Assembly (NCBI GenBank): GCA_022572105.1
Contig: JACZWN010000052.1
Coordinates: 1-17,025, forward strand
Source of the DNA: Pseudomonadota bacterium
Lineage (GTDB): Bacteria; Pseudomonadota; Alphaproteobacteria; Kiloniellales; J153
Direction of reading: 5' to 3'
Length of the DNA stretch: 17,025 nucleotides
Part shown: positions 1 to 8,804 of the stretch, in pieces
Layout: every line of letters starts with the position of its first letter
How positions within the stretch are numbered: the stretch's first letter is position 1
The notes under the pieces: model-generated
The model's database searches: none
The model's input: the letters and a program-made list of their open reading frames with translations, nothing else
What the model was told of the DNA's origin: nothing
Program-made: the position numbers and the translations under genes

Positions 1-940
1 ACACGAAGTGCGAGGCGACGCCCCAGCTGAGCCCGGCGAGCAGGACGACGGCGACCATGATATACATCAGGTACTTGCCGCCCTTGTAGCGAGTGATCAA
101 GCGCTCCGCCTCGCGGCGTTTCTTTCGGACTTCCGCCCGCCCGCGATCGACGTCGCGACGCTGCGCGAGAATCCGCTGGCATTCGACGTTGCGCTCCCTG
201 AGTTTCTCGACCGCCTGTGAGACTTTCTGCTCGCGGAGCTTCATCTCGGTGCGGACCAAGGCCAGTCGTTTGCGGCGGCGATGGCAGTGCTCCATGGCAG
301 CGGTGTCGAGATGCTCCCTCTTCGAGGTCTCCTGCGAGGCCTCCTCGGATCGCGCGTCAGCCGCCTCGAGCTCGCGCGTCAGCTGATCGGTTCGCTCCGC
401 GGCCTCTGTGAGCTTCTGCTGGAGGTGCGCCTTGAGCTGTCCGAGTTCGTTCAAGGCCTGATCTCGCTGCGATTCGAGATCGACCGATCGATCCGCGCGG
501 TCACGGACGGTCTCGAACTGGGACTGCGCCTGGGCAAGCTCTCCCTCCCGTTCGCCGGCGCGGTCTTGAAGGGAGGCGATCTGCTCGCGCAATCCGGCGG
601 ACTCGTTCTCGGCCGTGGCGAGGGCGCTGTGGCTGGATTCGGCATTATTGGACAGCTCGCTGATGTTTTCGTGCACTCGCAGCAGCTCTTCGCCGCGCTC
701 GGCCGCGAGCCCCGCCAGCGCAGCACCCTCTACGGCCCGGTCCCGGCCGAACGCCGCGCCGCCGCCTTCGCCGCCCCGCCGCTCGAGCCTGCGCGCACGA
801 TGCCGCCCGCGCGCAGAGCCCAGGAACCGCCGCGCCGTGAACTGGCCGGGCCGGGGATTCGGTAATCCCGGAGACGCACCTTGCGGGCACCATGGCGACC
901 AACCTCGCCGCCCTTGCGGCTCAACCCGGTTTGCGGGCAA
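1..940 (-). CDS. Coiled-coil membrane-anchored protein, C-terminus cut by window edge
   Basis: I do not recognise this gene. The minus-strand frame is open from 940 to base 1 and runs off the window. From about 720 downward it encodes a long heptad-like, Glu/Gln/Leu/Arg-rich stretch (for example LESQRDQALNELGQLKAHL near 480-424), typical of a coiled coil of well over 150 residues. Near the window edge a basic patch (RLITRYKGGK) is followed by a hydrophobic helix, YIMVAVVLLAGLSWGVA, at about 64-14. The last visible part is therefore a membrane anchor with the coiled coil probably on the cytoplasmic side. The start is uncertain: the only in-frame starts after the upstream stop (941-943) are TTG at 940 and GTG at 676. 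The coiled-coil pattern already begins before 676. The 940-720 part is Arg/Gly-rich and less convincing as protein, so an indel or a shorter gene is possible. Confidence 0.55.
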   Translation of the reverse strand, partial: MPANRVEPQGRRGWSPWCPQGASPGLPNPRPGQFTARRFLGSARGRHRARRLERRGGEGGGAAFGRDRAVEGAALAGLAAERGEELLRVHENISELSNNAESSHSALATAENESAGLREQIASLQDRAGEREGELAQAQSQFETVRDRADRSVDLESQRDQALNELGQLKAHLQQKLTEAAERTDQLTRELEAADARSEEASQETSKREHLDTAAMEHCHRRRKRLALVRTEMKLREQKVSQAVEKLRERNVECQRILAQRRDVDRGRAEVRKKRREAERLITRYKGGKYLMYIMVAVVLLAGLSWGVASHFV

Positions 941-1727
941 TCAGACTGGCGAAAGCGATGAAGCCGAAGAACGTGCCGGCATCGATCCGGCGCCGGGCCT
1001 CCGTCTTCAGCGCCTCGGCCATCCCGGCATCAAAACGACCCAATCCAACCAAGGTATCGGCGCCGCGATCGAGGAGTGTCAGCAGATAGTCGGGCGCCGA
1101 GGTCTGCATATATCCATGGCTGTCGAAGCGGTCGATCTCGAACCCGGCGGAGCGAACGAGAGCTTGGAGCCGACGCACGAGCCAGCGGTCGTGCACGAAA
1201 GCAGAAATCGCGGCGTCGGCGCAGTCTTCCAAGGGATCGTGGTCCCCGACCGCGAAGGTGGTCGTTGCGTAATCGCCGTCGAACACCGCCAGGTATCCGC
1301 CGGGCCGCACGACCCTGAACGCTTCCCCCAACGCGGCCTCGGGGCCAGGCACGTGGCAAAGTGTCGTATGGAAGATCACCGCATCGAAATTGCCGACCTC
1401 GAACGGCAGCGATCTTGCGTCGCCCTCCTCGAAGCGTAGGTTCGATATTCCCGCGCCCAGCTCGCGCGCCTTCTCGATGAATACCGGGGACGGATCCACT
1501 CCGATCACCTCGCCGACGTTCCGCCAACCGGCCAGACTCCTAGAAACCGCGCCCGTGCCACATCCCGCTTCGAGGACCCGCGCGCCTTCCGGAAAATCGA
1601 TCCAAGAAAAATAGGTCTCCCGCATCGCCTTTTGCTGGGGATCGGAAGCGCGGAGTTCCAACGCCTTGACGAGCACCTCCAAGACCTCCGAATCAGCTTC
1701 GGCGATGTTTGCATATGGATCTGGCAT
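921..1727 (-). CDS. Class I SAM-dependent methyltransferase (UbiE/Methyltransf_11 type)
   Basis: This encodes a 268-residue soluble methyltransferase. The SAM-binding motif I is VLEAGCGTGAVS at residues 51-62. The acidic end of strand beta2 is VIGVDPS (74-80), a GDARSLPF motif lies at 102-109, and the motif III-like segment is FRVVRPGGYLAVFD (137-150). Together these give a complete Rossmann-fold Methyltransf_11 domain followed by a C-terminal substrate-cap region. The ATG at 1727 is preceded on the minus strand by a strong GGGGGGAG ribosome site. The gene lies 46 nt downstream of the LLM oxidoreductase and is probably the last gene of that operon. The acceptor (O, N, S or C) cannot be told from sequence. 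The family includes small-molecule and quinone methylases, so a role in modifying the cluster's substrate or product is inference. Confidence 0.9.
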   Translation of the reverse strand: MPDPYANIAEADSEVLEVLVKALELRASDPQQKAMRETYFSWIDFPEGARVLEAGCGTGAVSRSLAGWRNVGEVIGVDPSPVFIEKARELGAGISNLRFEEGDARSLPFEVGNFDAVIFHTTLCHVPGPEAALGEAFRVVRPGGYLAVFDGDYATTTFAVGDHDPLEDCADAAISAFVHDRWLVRRLQALVRSAGFEIDRFDSHGYMQTSAPDYLLTLLDRGADTLVGLGRFDAGMAEALKTEARRRIDAGTFFGFIAFASLIARKPG

Positions 1728-1773
1728 GGCTCCCCCCTTCCGAGCCCGGCCCAGAAGCCCGCGCCTGCGGGGC

Positions 1774-2727
1774 TCAGCCCGCCTTCAGCTTCGGGATGAC
1801 GTCGCGGGCGATCGCCTCGACCTGCTCGTTCTCGTAGCGGTAGGGCACGAAGATGATGCGGTCGAGGCCGGTCTCGATGTGCGCCTGGAGCTGCTCCGCG
1901 CATTCCTCCGCCGTGCCCATGATCGCGCTCTTGGGCGTCGACTCGCTCCACGACGCGAAATCCCATTCGGTCTGTAGCCATTCGTTCATCGGGCCCTCGA
2001 CCTGGGCGCGCGGCCCGACCGCGATCGGCAGCTGGTTGACGCCGATCAGGGCGTCCGGGTCCTTGCCGGCCTCCTCGGCGAAGTTGCGGATCTTGGCCCA
2101 GGCCTTGGTGAAGCTCTCGGGCGTATAGAAATAGGTCAGCCAGCCGTCGCCGGCCACCGCGGCGCGCTTCAAGACCCGGTCGACGTAACCGCCGATCAGA
2201 ATCGGCGGGCGCGGCTTCTGCACCGGCTTGGGAAACATGACCGAATTGCGCAGGTTGTGCGGCGGATACTCGCCGTCGACCATGTCCTCGGTCCACAGGC
2301 GGTTCATGATCTCCAGGTTCCGGTCCATGAGCTTGCCGCGCTGGTGGAAGTCGATGCCGACGGCGTCGAACTCGCGCTTGTACCAGCCCGACGCCATGCC
2401 GAGCACGAGCCGCCCGTTCGAGATCTGATCGATGCTGGAAAGCTGCTTGGCCAGGATCACCGGGTTGCGCATCGGCAGCACCAGGATCCCGGTGCCGAGC
2501 TTGATCGTGGTGGTGCGCGCGGCGACCGCGGTCAGAAGCGACAGCGACTCGATGATCGGGAAGTGCGGATCGACGCCGAGCAGGATGTGGTCCCAGACCC
2601 AAAGCGACTCGTAGCCCAATTCCTCCATGTGCACGCCGTAGTCGATCAGGCCTCGGGCGTCCGGCAGGTCCGGCCAGGCCTGGAAGTTGCGCATCGCGAT
2701 GCCGAAGACGGTGGTTTTCGCGGCCAT
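1774..2727 (-). CDS. LLM-class flavin (FMN or F420) dependent oxidoreductase
   Basis: This is a 317-residue luciferase-like monooxygenase-fold protein. Family features are visible in order. The N-terminal barrel has GVHMEELGYESLWVWDHI. The LLTAVAARTTTIKLGTGILVLPMRNP segment is typical of TIGR03619/TIGR03560-type LLM enzymes. Then come SNGRLVLGMASGWYKREFDAVGI, the PPILIGG strand and a C-terminal domain ending in IIFVPYRYENEQVEAIARDV. The length is normal for the family. The ATG at 2727 has a textbook AAGGAG ribosome site 6 nt upstream. It sits between CoA-transferase subunit B (74-nt gap) and the methyltransferase (46-nt gap). Such enzymes oxidise or reduce small molecules with reduced flavin or F420. 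Which cofactor applies here cannot be decided from the sequence, and the substrate is unknown. Confidence 0.93.
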   Translation of the reverse strand: MAAKTTVFGIAMRNFQAWPDLPDARGLIDYGVHMEELGYESLWVWDHILLGVDPHFPIIESLSLLTAVAARTTTIKLGTGILVLPMRNPVILAKQLSSIDQISNGRLVLGMASGWYKREFDAVGIDFHQRGKLMDRNLEIMNRLWTEDMVDGEYPPHNLRNSVMFPKPVQKPRPPILIGGYVDRVLKRAAVAGDGWLTYFYTPESFTKAWAKIRNFAEEAGKDPDALIGVNQLPIAVGPRAQVEGPMNEWLQTEWDFASWSESTPKSAIMGTAEECAEQLQAHIETGLDRIIFVPYRYENEQVEAIARDVIPKLKAG

Positions 2728-2801
2728 TTTAGCTCCTTGGGTCAGCTCCCCGGGTCGGATCTCTTGGATCGAGGTGGTTCTTGTCGTTCAGGGCGGCCCG
2801 C

Positions 2802-3572
2802 TCAGGCGATGTAGAGCCGCTCGGGGTCGAACTCGCGCAAGGCCGCCAGCTCCTCGGCCCGCGGCGGCTCGGTGGTCGGCGCCTGCGCCTCGATCGGGAG
2901 ATCGAAGCCGGTGTTGTCCCGGACCTCCTCGGCCGTGACCCCGGGGTGCAGGGCCGCGATCTTCATGGCCCGCGTCCGCTCGTCGAAGCCGAGCACGGCC
3001 AGGTCGGTCACCACCCGGTACATGCCGCCCGTGACCAGCCCGGAGTCGCCGCGGCTGGTGCCGCCGGCCAGGAAGCCCGGGCTGGTGATGAAGTCGACCT
3101 TGTCCACGAAACGGCGCTTCTCGTGCTTCATGGCGACGATCATCTGGGTCAGGCTGGAGATGTCGTTGCCGCCGCCGGTGCCGGGCAGGCGCACCTTGGG
3201 ATCGTCGGGGTCGCCGATGAACGAGCTGTTGAGATTGCCGTAGCGGTCGATCTGCGCCCCGCCCATGAAGCCGACGTCGACGTAGCCGCGCTGGAGCAGG
3301 AGGAGCACGTCGGTGATGCCCATCACCATGTTGGCGCGGCGCGTGCAGCGCTGCTCGTTGGTGGTCGGCGGCAACTCGCCGGGCACGACGAAGGGGCCGA
3401 CCACGCCGCCCTCGAAGAGGATGGTCAGCCCGGGCGCGTGCACGCGCTGGGCGAGCGTGGCGGCGAGCAGCGGAATGCCGACCCCGGCGAAGACGCACTG
3501 GCCGTCCTCGAGCAGGCGCGCGCTCATCACCGCCAAGAGCTCGGAGGCGGTGTAGCCGTCGTTCTCAGTCAT
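2802..3572 (-). CDS. CoA-transferase subunit B (GctB/IpdB-like)
   Basis: This 256-residue protein is the beta subunit of a class I (family I) CoA-transferase. The segment LTILFEGGVVGP puts a glutamate at residue 54, the position of the catalytic Glu of glutaconate CoA-transferase subunit B. That argues for a true ping-pong CoA-transferase rather than an IpdAB-type hydrolase. Further family marks are the GGGNDISSL glycine-rich segment, DFITSPGFL, and a C-terminal LHPGVTAEEVRDNTGFDLP segment that closes subunit B proteins. The start is the ATG at 3572, which overlaps the stop of subunit A by 8 nt (ATGACTGA) and indicates translational coupling. An upstream extension of this frame exists but lies inside subunit A and has out-of-frame composition. 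The natural acyl group is not predictable. Confidence 0.93.
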   Translation of the reverse strand: MTENDGYTASELLAVMSARLLEDGQCVFAGVGIPLLAATLAQRVHAPGLTILFEGGVVGPFVVPGELPPTTNEQRCTRRANMVMGITDVLLLLQRGYVDVGFMGGAQIDRYGNLNSSFIGDPDDPKVRLPGTGGGNDISSLTQMIVAMKHEKRRFVDKVDFITSPGFLAGGTSRGDSGLVTGGMYRVVTDLAVLGFDERTRAMKIAALHPGVTAEEVRDNTGFDLPIEAQAPTTEPPRAEELAALREFDPERLYIA

Positions 3573-4521
3573 TGGTGATGCTCCGCCCGCGCCGCGCCGC
3601 GTCGAGCACCGCGTCCATGCCGATGAGGCCCAGGTAGTCGGCCCAGCTCTCGGGCGCGTAGTAGAAGCGCTCCAGGTAGTCCTTGGCGCCGGCCTCGGGG
3701 TCGCGCGCGGTCTGTTCCGCATAGTCGTCCATGTGCCCGAAGAAGGGTTCGTACAGGCCGTAGCACTCGTGCGGCGCCGAGCCGTAGGGCACCTCGACGA
3801 CGGCGTCCACGGTGAAGAACGGGATCTTGGTGTGGTCCGGGGCGCGGCGGATCTGGTCGTTGGAGATGATCCGCTCGGTGGTCAGGATGACCTTGTTCGC
3901 GGCCATGGCGATATCGGCGTCCATGAACTGCAGGCCGTCGATCTGGGCGTTGCCGTAGGCGTCGCAGCGCGGGACGTGGATCAGCGCGACATCCGGGTTG
4001 AGCGCCGGCAGCAGCACCAGTTGCTCGCCGGTATAGGGGCAGGTCATCTTCCGCACCTCGTCGCCGAGCCGGGCGGCCACGTCGGAACCCATCATCGAGC
4101 GCGCCGGCAGGAACGGCAACCCCATGGCCCCGGCGCGGTAGCGCAGCCCCATGGACATGTGGCTCCACTCCTCGAAGCGCGCCCGCTTCGACTCGGTGTA
4201 GTGGCGCATGACCTTGGAGATGCCCCAGACGATGCCCTGGCTGAACCAGCTGGTCATGATGTGCGCGCTGACGCCGGAGGCGAAGAGCACGTCGCCCTCG
4301 GTCGAGACGATGGAGCGCGAGATGGTGAGGCCCTTGCGCTTGGCGCGCACCAGGGCCCAGATCATGGCGAAGGGCGTGCGCGAGGCGGTGCAGCCGCCGA
4401 GCGCCACGTGGTCGCCGTCGCCGACCAGCGCCGCCGCCGCCTCGAGCGACATGACCTTGTCGCGCAGGCGCCGGTCGCGCGCCTTGGTCTTCGCCCGCAG
4501 GTCCAGATAAGGCTGGCTCAA
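3565..4521 (-). CDS. CoA-transferase subunit A (GctA/IpdA-like)
   Basis: This 318-residue alpha subunit of a class I CoA-transferase forms a heteromer with the overlapping subunit B gene. The glycine loop DHVALGGCTASRTPF (37-51) is the oxyanion/CoA-binding loop of the family. FEEWSHMSMGLRYRAGAMGLPFLP (116-139) is the conserved E-rich helix and loop of GctA/IpdA proteins. IHVPRCDAYGNAQIDG (181-196) is the family's DxxGN segment. It lacks the fused B domain, so both genes are needed for activity. The best start is a TTG at 4521, with GGAG about 9 nt upstream. A later in-frame ATG at residue 24 would remove part of the N-terminus. The gene is 31 nt downstream of the PLP enzyme, consistent with one operon in which an acid produced upstream is activated as its CoA ester. 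Confidence 0.92.
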   Translation of the reverse strand: MSQPYLDLRAKTKARDRRLRDKVMSLEAAAALVGDGDHVALGGCTASRTPFAMIWALVRAKRKGLTISRSIVSTEGDVLFASGVSAHIMTSWFSQGIVWGISKVMRHYTESKRARFEEWSHMSMGLRYRAGAMGLPFLPARSMMGSDVAARLGDEVRKMTCPYTGEQLVLLPALNPDVALIHVPRCDAYGNAQIDGLQFMDADIAMAANKVILTTERIISNDQIRRAPDHTKIPFFTVDAVVEVPYGSAPHECYGLYEPFFGHMDDYAEQTARDPEAGAKDYLERFYYAPESWADYLGLIGMDAVLDAARRGRSITND

Positions 4522-4552
4522 ATCCCCGTCTCCATGGTTCCGGCCGCGTGCT

Positions 4553-6064
<1,512 letters not shown>

Positions 6065-6391
6065 GGAAGCGGCTCGATCCCTGTCTCGGCGGTCGACGGC
6101 GGCGGAACCGGAGCGGCCCTATGCCGTCCTCCCGCAGTCGACCTATGATCTTATCTTTCTATCCTTAGTATCATATGCACTTCTGGGGTGCGACTCAAGC
6201 TGAGCGGGGGCGCGCGGCCCCCGACGGCGAGGCTTTCCCCGCCGATCGGTTATTTTTCAATCGGTCCCATCGACTATGGCCCGAGGCCGCGACTTCTGAA
6301 AAGATAGCGGCGGGAATTTTGGTTGGCGCGGGATTCGGGCGGGCGGAATTCTTGCTAGGAACGGGACAGGGCAGCAAATGACGCAGGGATC
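6065..6391. other. Divergent intergenic promoter region between PLP operon and M19 gene
   Basis: This 327-nt stretch separates the first gene of the minus-strand operon (start 6064) from the plus-strand M19 gene (start 6392). It must hold the promoters of both. Its base composition drops sharply around 6141-6180, an AT-rich island in a GC-rich genome that contains an inverted repeat (listed separately). A second AT-rich patch at 6249-6260 lies between two direct copies of ATCGGT (6245-6250 and 6260-6265). I see no convincing protein-coding ORF and no regulator gene next to it. No -35/-10 pair is clear enough to assign. Confidence 0.6.
6144..6175. promoter_or_regulatory. Candidate operator: TATGAT-N20-ATCATA inverted repeat
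   Basis: TATGAT at 6144-6149 and ATCATA at 6170-6175 form a perfect 6-bp inverted repeat with a 20-nt spacer. It lies in the most AT-rich part of the divergent region, about 80 nt upstream of the PLP-enzyme start. The spacing (26 bp centre to centre of arms) and location suit a dimeric regulator or overlapping promoter elements. Whether it is an operator is inference from position and symmetry. Confidence 0.35.
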
Positions 6392-7393
6392 GTGACCGAG
6401 AACCCGGACCTCATCATAGACGGGTTGCAGTACTGCAACTGGTCGCGGCGCATCTTCGAGGACATGCGCGACGGCGGGGTCACCACCGTCCATGTGACCA
6501 TCTCCTACTGGGAAGACTTCCGGGAGACCGTGGCGCGCATCGTCGAGTGGAACCGGCGATTCGAGGACTTCGCCGACCTGATCGCGCCGGTGCGCAGCGC
6601 CGACGACCTGCGCCGGGCCCAAGCGGAGGGCCGAACCGGGATCGTCTTCGGCGCCCAGAACTGCTCGCCGATCGAGGACGACCTGGGCCTGGTGCGGGTG
6701 GTGCACGATCTGGGCCTGCGCTTCATGCAGCTCAGCTACAACAATCAGAGCCTGCTCGCGACCGGCTGTTACGAAGCCGAGGACCCCGGAATCACCCGCA
6801 TGGGCCGGGAGGCGATCGCGGAGATGAACCGGGTCGGGCTGGTCATCGACATGTCGCACAGCGCCGAGCGCTCGACGTTGGAGGCGATCGAGATCTCCGA
6901 GCGGCCGATCGCGATCACCCACGCCAACCCGGCGAGCTTCCATCCGGCGCTACGCAACAAGTCGGACCGGGTGCTCGCGGCGCTGGCTGAGAGCGGCGGC
7001 ATGCTGGGCTTGAGCCTCTATCCCCATCACCTCGCGGGCGGTTCCGGCTGCACGCTCGAGGCGTTCTGCGAGATGGCCGCGCGGACCGCCGAGCTGATCG
7101 GCGTCGAGCGCATCGGCATCGGTTCGGACCTCTGTCAGGATCAGCCCGATTCGGTGGTACGGTGGATGCGCAACGGCACCTGGACCCGGGCGCTCGATTA
7201 CGGCGAGGGCTCGAAAGCGCAGGCCGGGTTCCCGCCGCAACCCGAATGGTTCCGTTGCAACCGCGACTTCAAGGGCATCGCCCAGGGCCTTCGCGCCGCC
7301 GGCTTCGACGCGGCCGAGGTCGGCAAGATCATGGGCGGCAACTGGCTCGCCTTCTTCGAGCGCAGCTTCGGGCCGCAACCGGGCAGGACATGA
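6392..7393 (+). CDS. M19 (renal/membrane dipeptidase) family protein, divergent metal site
   Basis: This 333-residue protein has a TIM-barrel metallo-dipeptidase (peptidase M19) fold. Visible family marks are MNRVGLVIDMSH (His156), ITHANP (His177), RNKSD (Arg188) and GIGSDL (Asp246), matching the canonical H/H/R/D positions. The N-terminal HxD of canonical enzymes (DGHND) is replaced by DGLQY (10-14). The bridging glutamate of the EGG motif is also missing (IVFGAQN, 84-90). The enzyme must therefore bind metal differently, bind one metal, or act as a non-classical amidohydrolase. The start is GTG 6392 with AGGG just upstream; the nearby ATG at 6378 hits a stop within six codons. It has no signal peptide, unlike many M19 enzymes, so it is cytoplasmic. 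It is divergent from the PLP/CoA-transferase operon and probably co-functional with it. Confidence 0.88.
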   Translation: MTENPDLIIDGLQYCNWSRRIFEDMRDGGVTTVHVTISYWEDFRETVARIVEWNRRFEDFADLIAPVRSADDLRRAQAEGRTGIVFGAQNCSPIEDDLGLVRVVHDLGLRFMQLSYNNQSLLATGCYEAEDPGITRMGREAIAEMNRVGLVIDMSHSAERSTLEAIEISERPIAITHANPASFHPALRNKSDRVLAALAESGGMLGLSLYPHHLAGGSGCTLEAFCEMAARTAELIGVERIGIGSDLCQDQPDSVVRWMRNGTWTRALDYGEGSKAQAGFPPQPEWFRCNRDFKGIAQGLRAAGFDAAEVGKIMGGNWLAFFERSFGPQPGRT

Positions 7394-7599
7394 TCACCGC
7401 CGGCGCCGACCGGGCCCGGCAAATCGGACAGACACAGCCGGTCCTCGGGCCGCCTGATACCAAGGAGCACACCGACCGGGTGATCGCGGAGAAATGGGAT
7501 GCCACCCTCGCGCTGACCACGGCGCAGGCGGACGAGGGCGCCATCGCGCGCTTGCGCGGCGGCGTTCCAGGCGATCACGCCTTCGAGCAAATCAGATAG
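7390..7599 (+). CDS. Small 69-residue hypothetical protein, ATGA-coupled to the M19 gene
   Basis: The ATG at 7390 overlaps the M19 stop codon (ATGA), a usual sign of translational coupling. The frame runs to a TAG at 7597-7599. The protein is hydrophilic with no membrane segment, and its middle part is charged (TKEHTDRVIAEKWDATLALTTAQADEGAIARLRG). Third codon positions are GC-rich throughout, as in the real genes here. That supports coding, but I recognise no family. Its last 25 nt overlap convergently with the end of the SABATH methyltransferase gene. It could be a small partner of the M19 protein or a decayed remnant of a longer gene. Confidence 0.4.
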   Translation: MITAGADRARQIGQTQPVLGPPDTKEHTDRVIAEKWDATLALTTAQADEGAIARLRGGVPGDHAFEQIR

Positions 7600-8681
7600 A
7601 TGTGGACGTAATCCATGGCGTGCCCCTCCGGCGCCCGGGCCACCCGCTCCTGGTAGGCGTCGTAGAACCGGGCGATGATCTCCCGGCGCTCCTCGAGGGG
7701 CCGCTCCGCCGAGAGCCCGGTCATGAAGGTGCTTTCGCTCCACGACCGCAGCGTCGGGATGTACTCGCGCGCGAACCTGGCCGGATCGCCATGGTCGCCG
7801 AAAGCCTTCGCGTAAGGACAGGGCACGATTCGGGTCTCGACGTGTTCGAGGCGAAGGCCGGCCTGGTAAACCGGATTGCCGGGGTCCTTCAGCGGCGCCG
7901 TGAACTGCGCCACGGTGCGGTAGCACTGCGGGAAGTTGGTGTCGACGTACTCGCCCTGCGTTATCGCACCCTGGTCCACAAGCTCCGCCCAGATCTCGCT
8001 GAAGGTGTCGAACATGCTGATGCCGCCGGTATTGCCCAGGTAGCGGCCGTCTTCGTCGATTCCGAAGTTGAACAGCGCGAGGCGGCCGCCGGGCACGAGC
8101 TCGCGGGCGCGGTTGGTCAGCATCACTTCCCAGTCCTTGCGTCCTTGCGCTTCATAGGCCGCCCGCTCCGCCCCCTGGGCGCCGACCATATGGACGTGGT
8201 TCGATATCACGCCGAGCTTCTGGCTGATGTAATGGGATGCCGTGGCGGTGAATCCGAAGTGCAGCGTCCCGGGCGCGAAGATCGCCTTGTGAAACGAGGT
8301 TGCGGAGGCGAAGACGTAGAGATCGGGGATGTCCTCGAAATAGCTCGCTATGTCGGTCTGGCCGTGGATCATTCGGAACAGCTGGCTGAAATCGTTTCGC
8401 GGCAGGTCGGTATAGACCATCTGTATGGGGCGCGACGGCGCGCGACGGCGAACCTCCTTGAGCACGGTCCCGACCAGGCCGATCGAGGTGCCTCCGTCGG
8501 CGCAACCCATGTCCACCATCGTGAACAGGCTGCCGTCATCGGGGATGTCCATGGCGGCGATGGCCTCGAGGACCATGGGCGTGGCGCCGTCGATGACATC
8601 CTTCGCGCCGGCCGTGGCGCTCGAATAGTAACCACCGCCCTTCATGGCGATGTCGCGGGCGGTCGTCTTGGTTCGACTCAT
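7575..8681 (-). CDS. SABATH-family SAM-dependent carboxyl/N-methyltransferase
   Basis: This 368-residue protein has the ordered signatures of the SABATH family (Methyltransf_7), best known from plant salicylate, jasmonate, indole-acetate and theobromine methyltransferases. N-terminal MKGGGYYSSAT (13-23) matches the plant MxGGxGxxSY segment. VDMGCADGGTS (56-66) matches the DLGCSSGPN SAM loop. VYTDLPRNDFSQLF (89-102) matches LNDLPxNDFNxxF. PGTLHFGFTATASHYISQK (137-155) matches the SLHFxxSSYSLxWLSQ segment. RARELVPGGRLAL (191-203) matches the post-core motif. The plant Trp that contacts the carboxylate in that segment appears to be replaced by aromatic/His residues. The acceptor may therefore differ. 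The ATG at 8681 is chosen because the conserved N-terminus starts right after it. A 31-residue upstream extension shows no similarity. The gene converges on the M19 arm. Confidence 0.85.
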   Translation of the reverse strand: MSRTKTTARDIAMKGGGYYSSATAGAKDVIDGATPMVLEAIAAMDIPDDGSLFTMVDMGCADGGTSIGLVGTVLKEVRRRAPSRPIQMVYTDLPRNDFSQLFRMIHGQTDIASYFEDIPDLYVFASATSFHKAIFAPGTLHFGFTATASHYISQKLGVISNHVHMVGAQGAERAAYEAQGRKDWEVMLTNRARELVPGGRLALFNFGIDEDGRYLGNTGGISMFDTFSEIWAELVDQGAITQGEYVDTNFPQCYRTVAQFTAPLKDPGNPVYQAGLRLEHVETRIVPCPYAKAFGDHGDPARFAREYIPTLRSWSESTFMTGLSAERPLEERREIIARFYDAYQERVARAPEGHAMDYVHIYLICSKA

Positions 8682-8804
8682 TTCCTGCGCGCCTCGAGAC
8701 CAGGGTGAATTGCTAATAGTGTGTGGCGGGCGCGAAGAAAAGCCCCGCCGCGGGCGGGCGGCGCATTTTGACATGTTTCGCGCGCGGGGCCCCCGAGCTT
8801 ACGA

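Noticed and set aside
789..816. An 8-bp inverted repeat CTGCGCGC/GCGCGCAG as a terminator of the methyltransferase operon.
   Set aside because: It has a 12-nt loop, no T run, and lies within the open frame of the next gene. Such CG repeats are expected by chance here.
281..865. A 194-codon plus-strand frame.
   Set aside because: It is the mirror of the coiled-coil gene. The Leu-rich translation comes from Glu/Gln/Lys codons on the opposite strand.
1505..2602. A 365-codon minus-strand frame over the LLM oxidoreductase and methyltransferase start.
   Set aside because: It overlaps the real genes in another frame and translates to Arg/Pro/Ala-rich sequence without motifs.
7455..7466. GATACCAAGG as another copy of the MITE arm.
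   Set aside because: Only about 8 bases match and there is no partner arm nearby.
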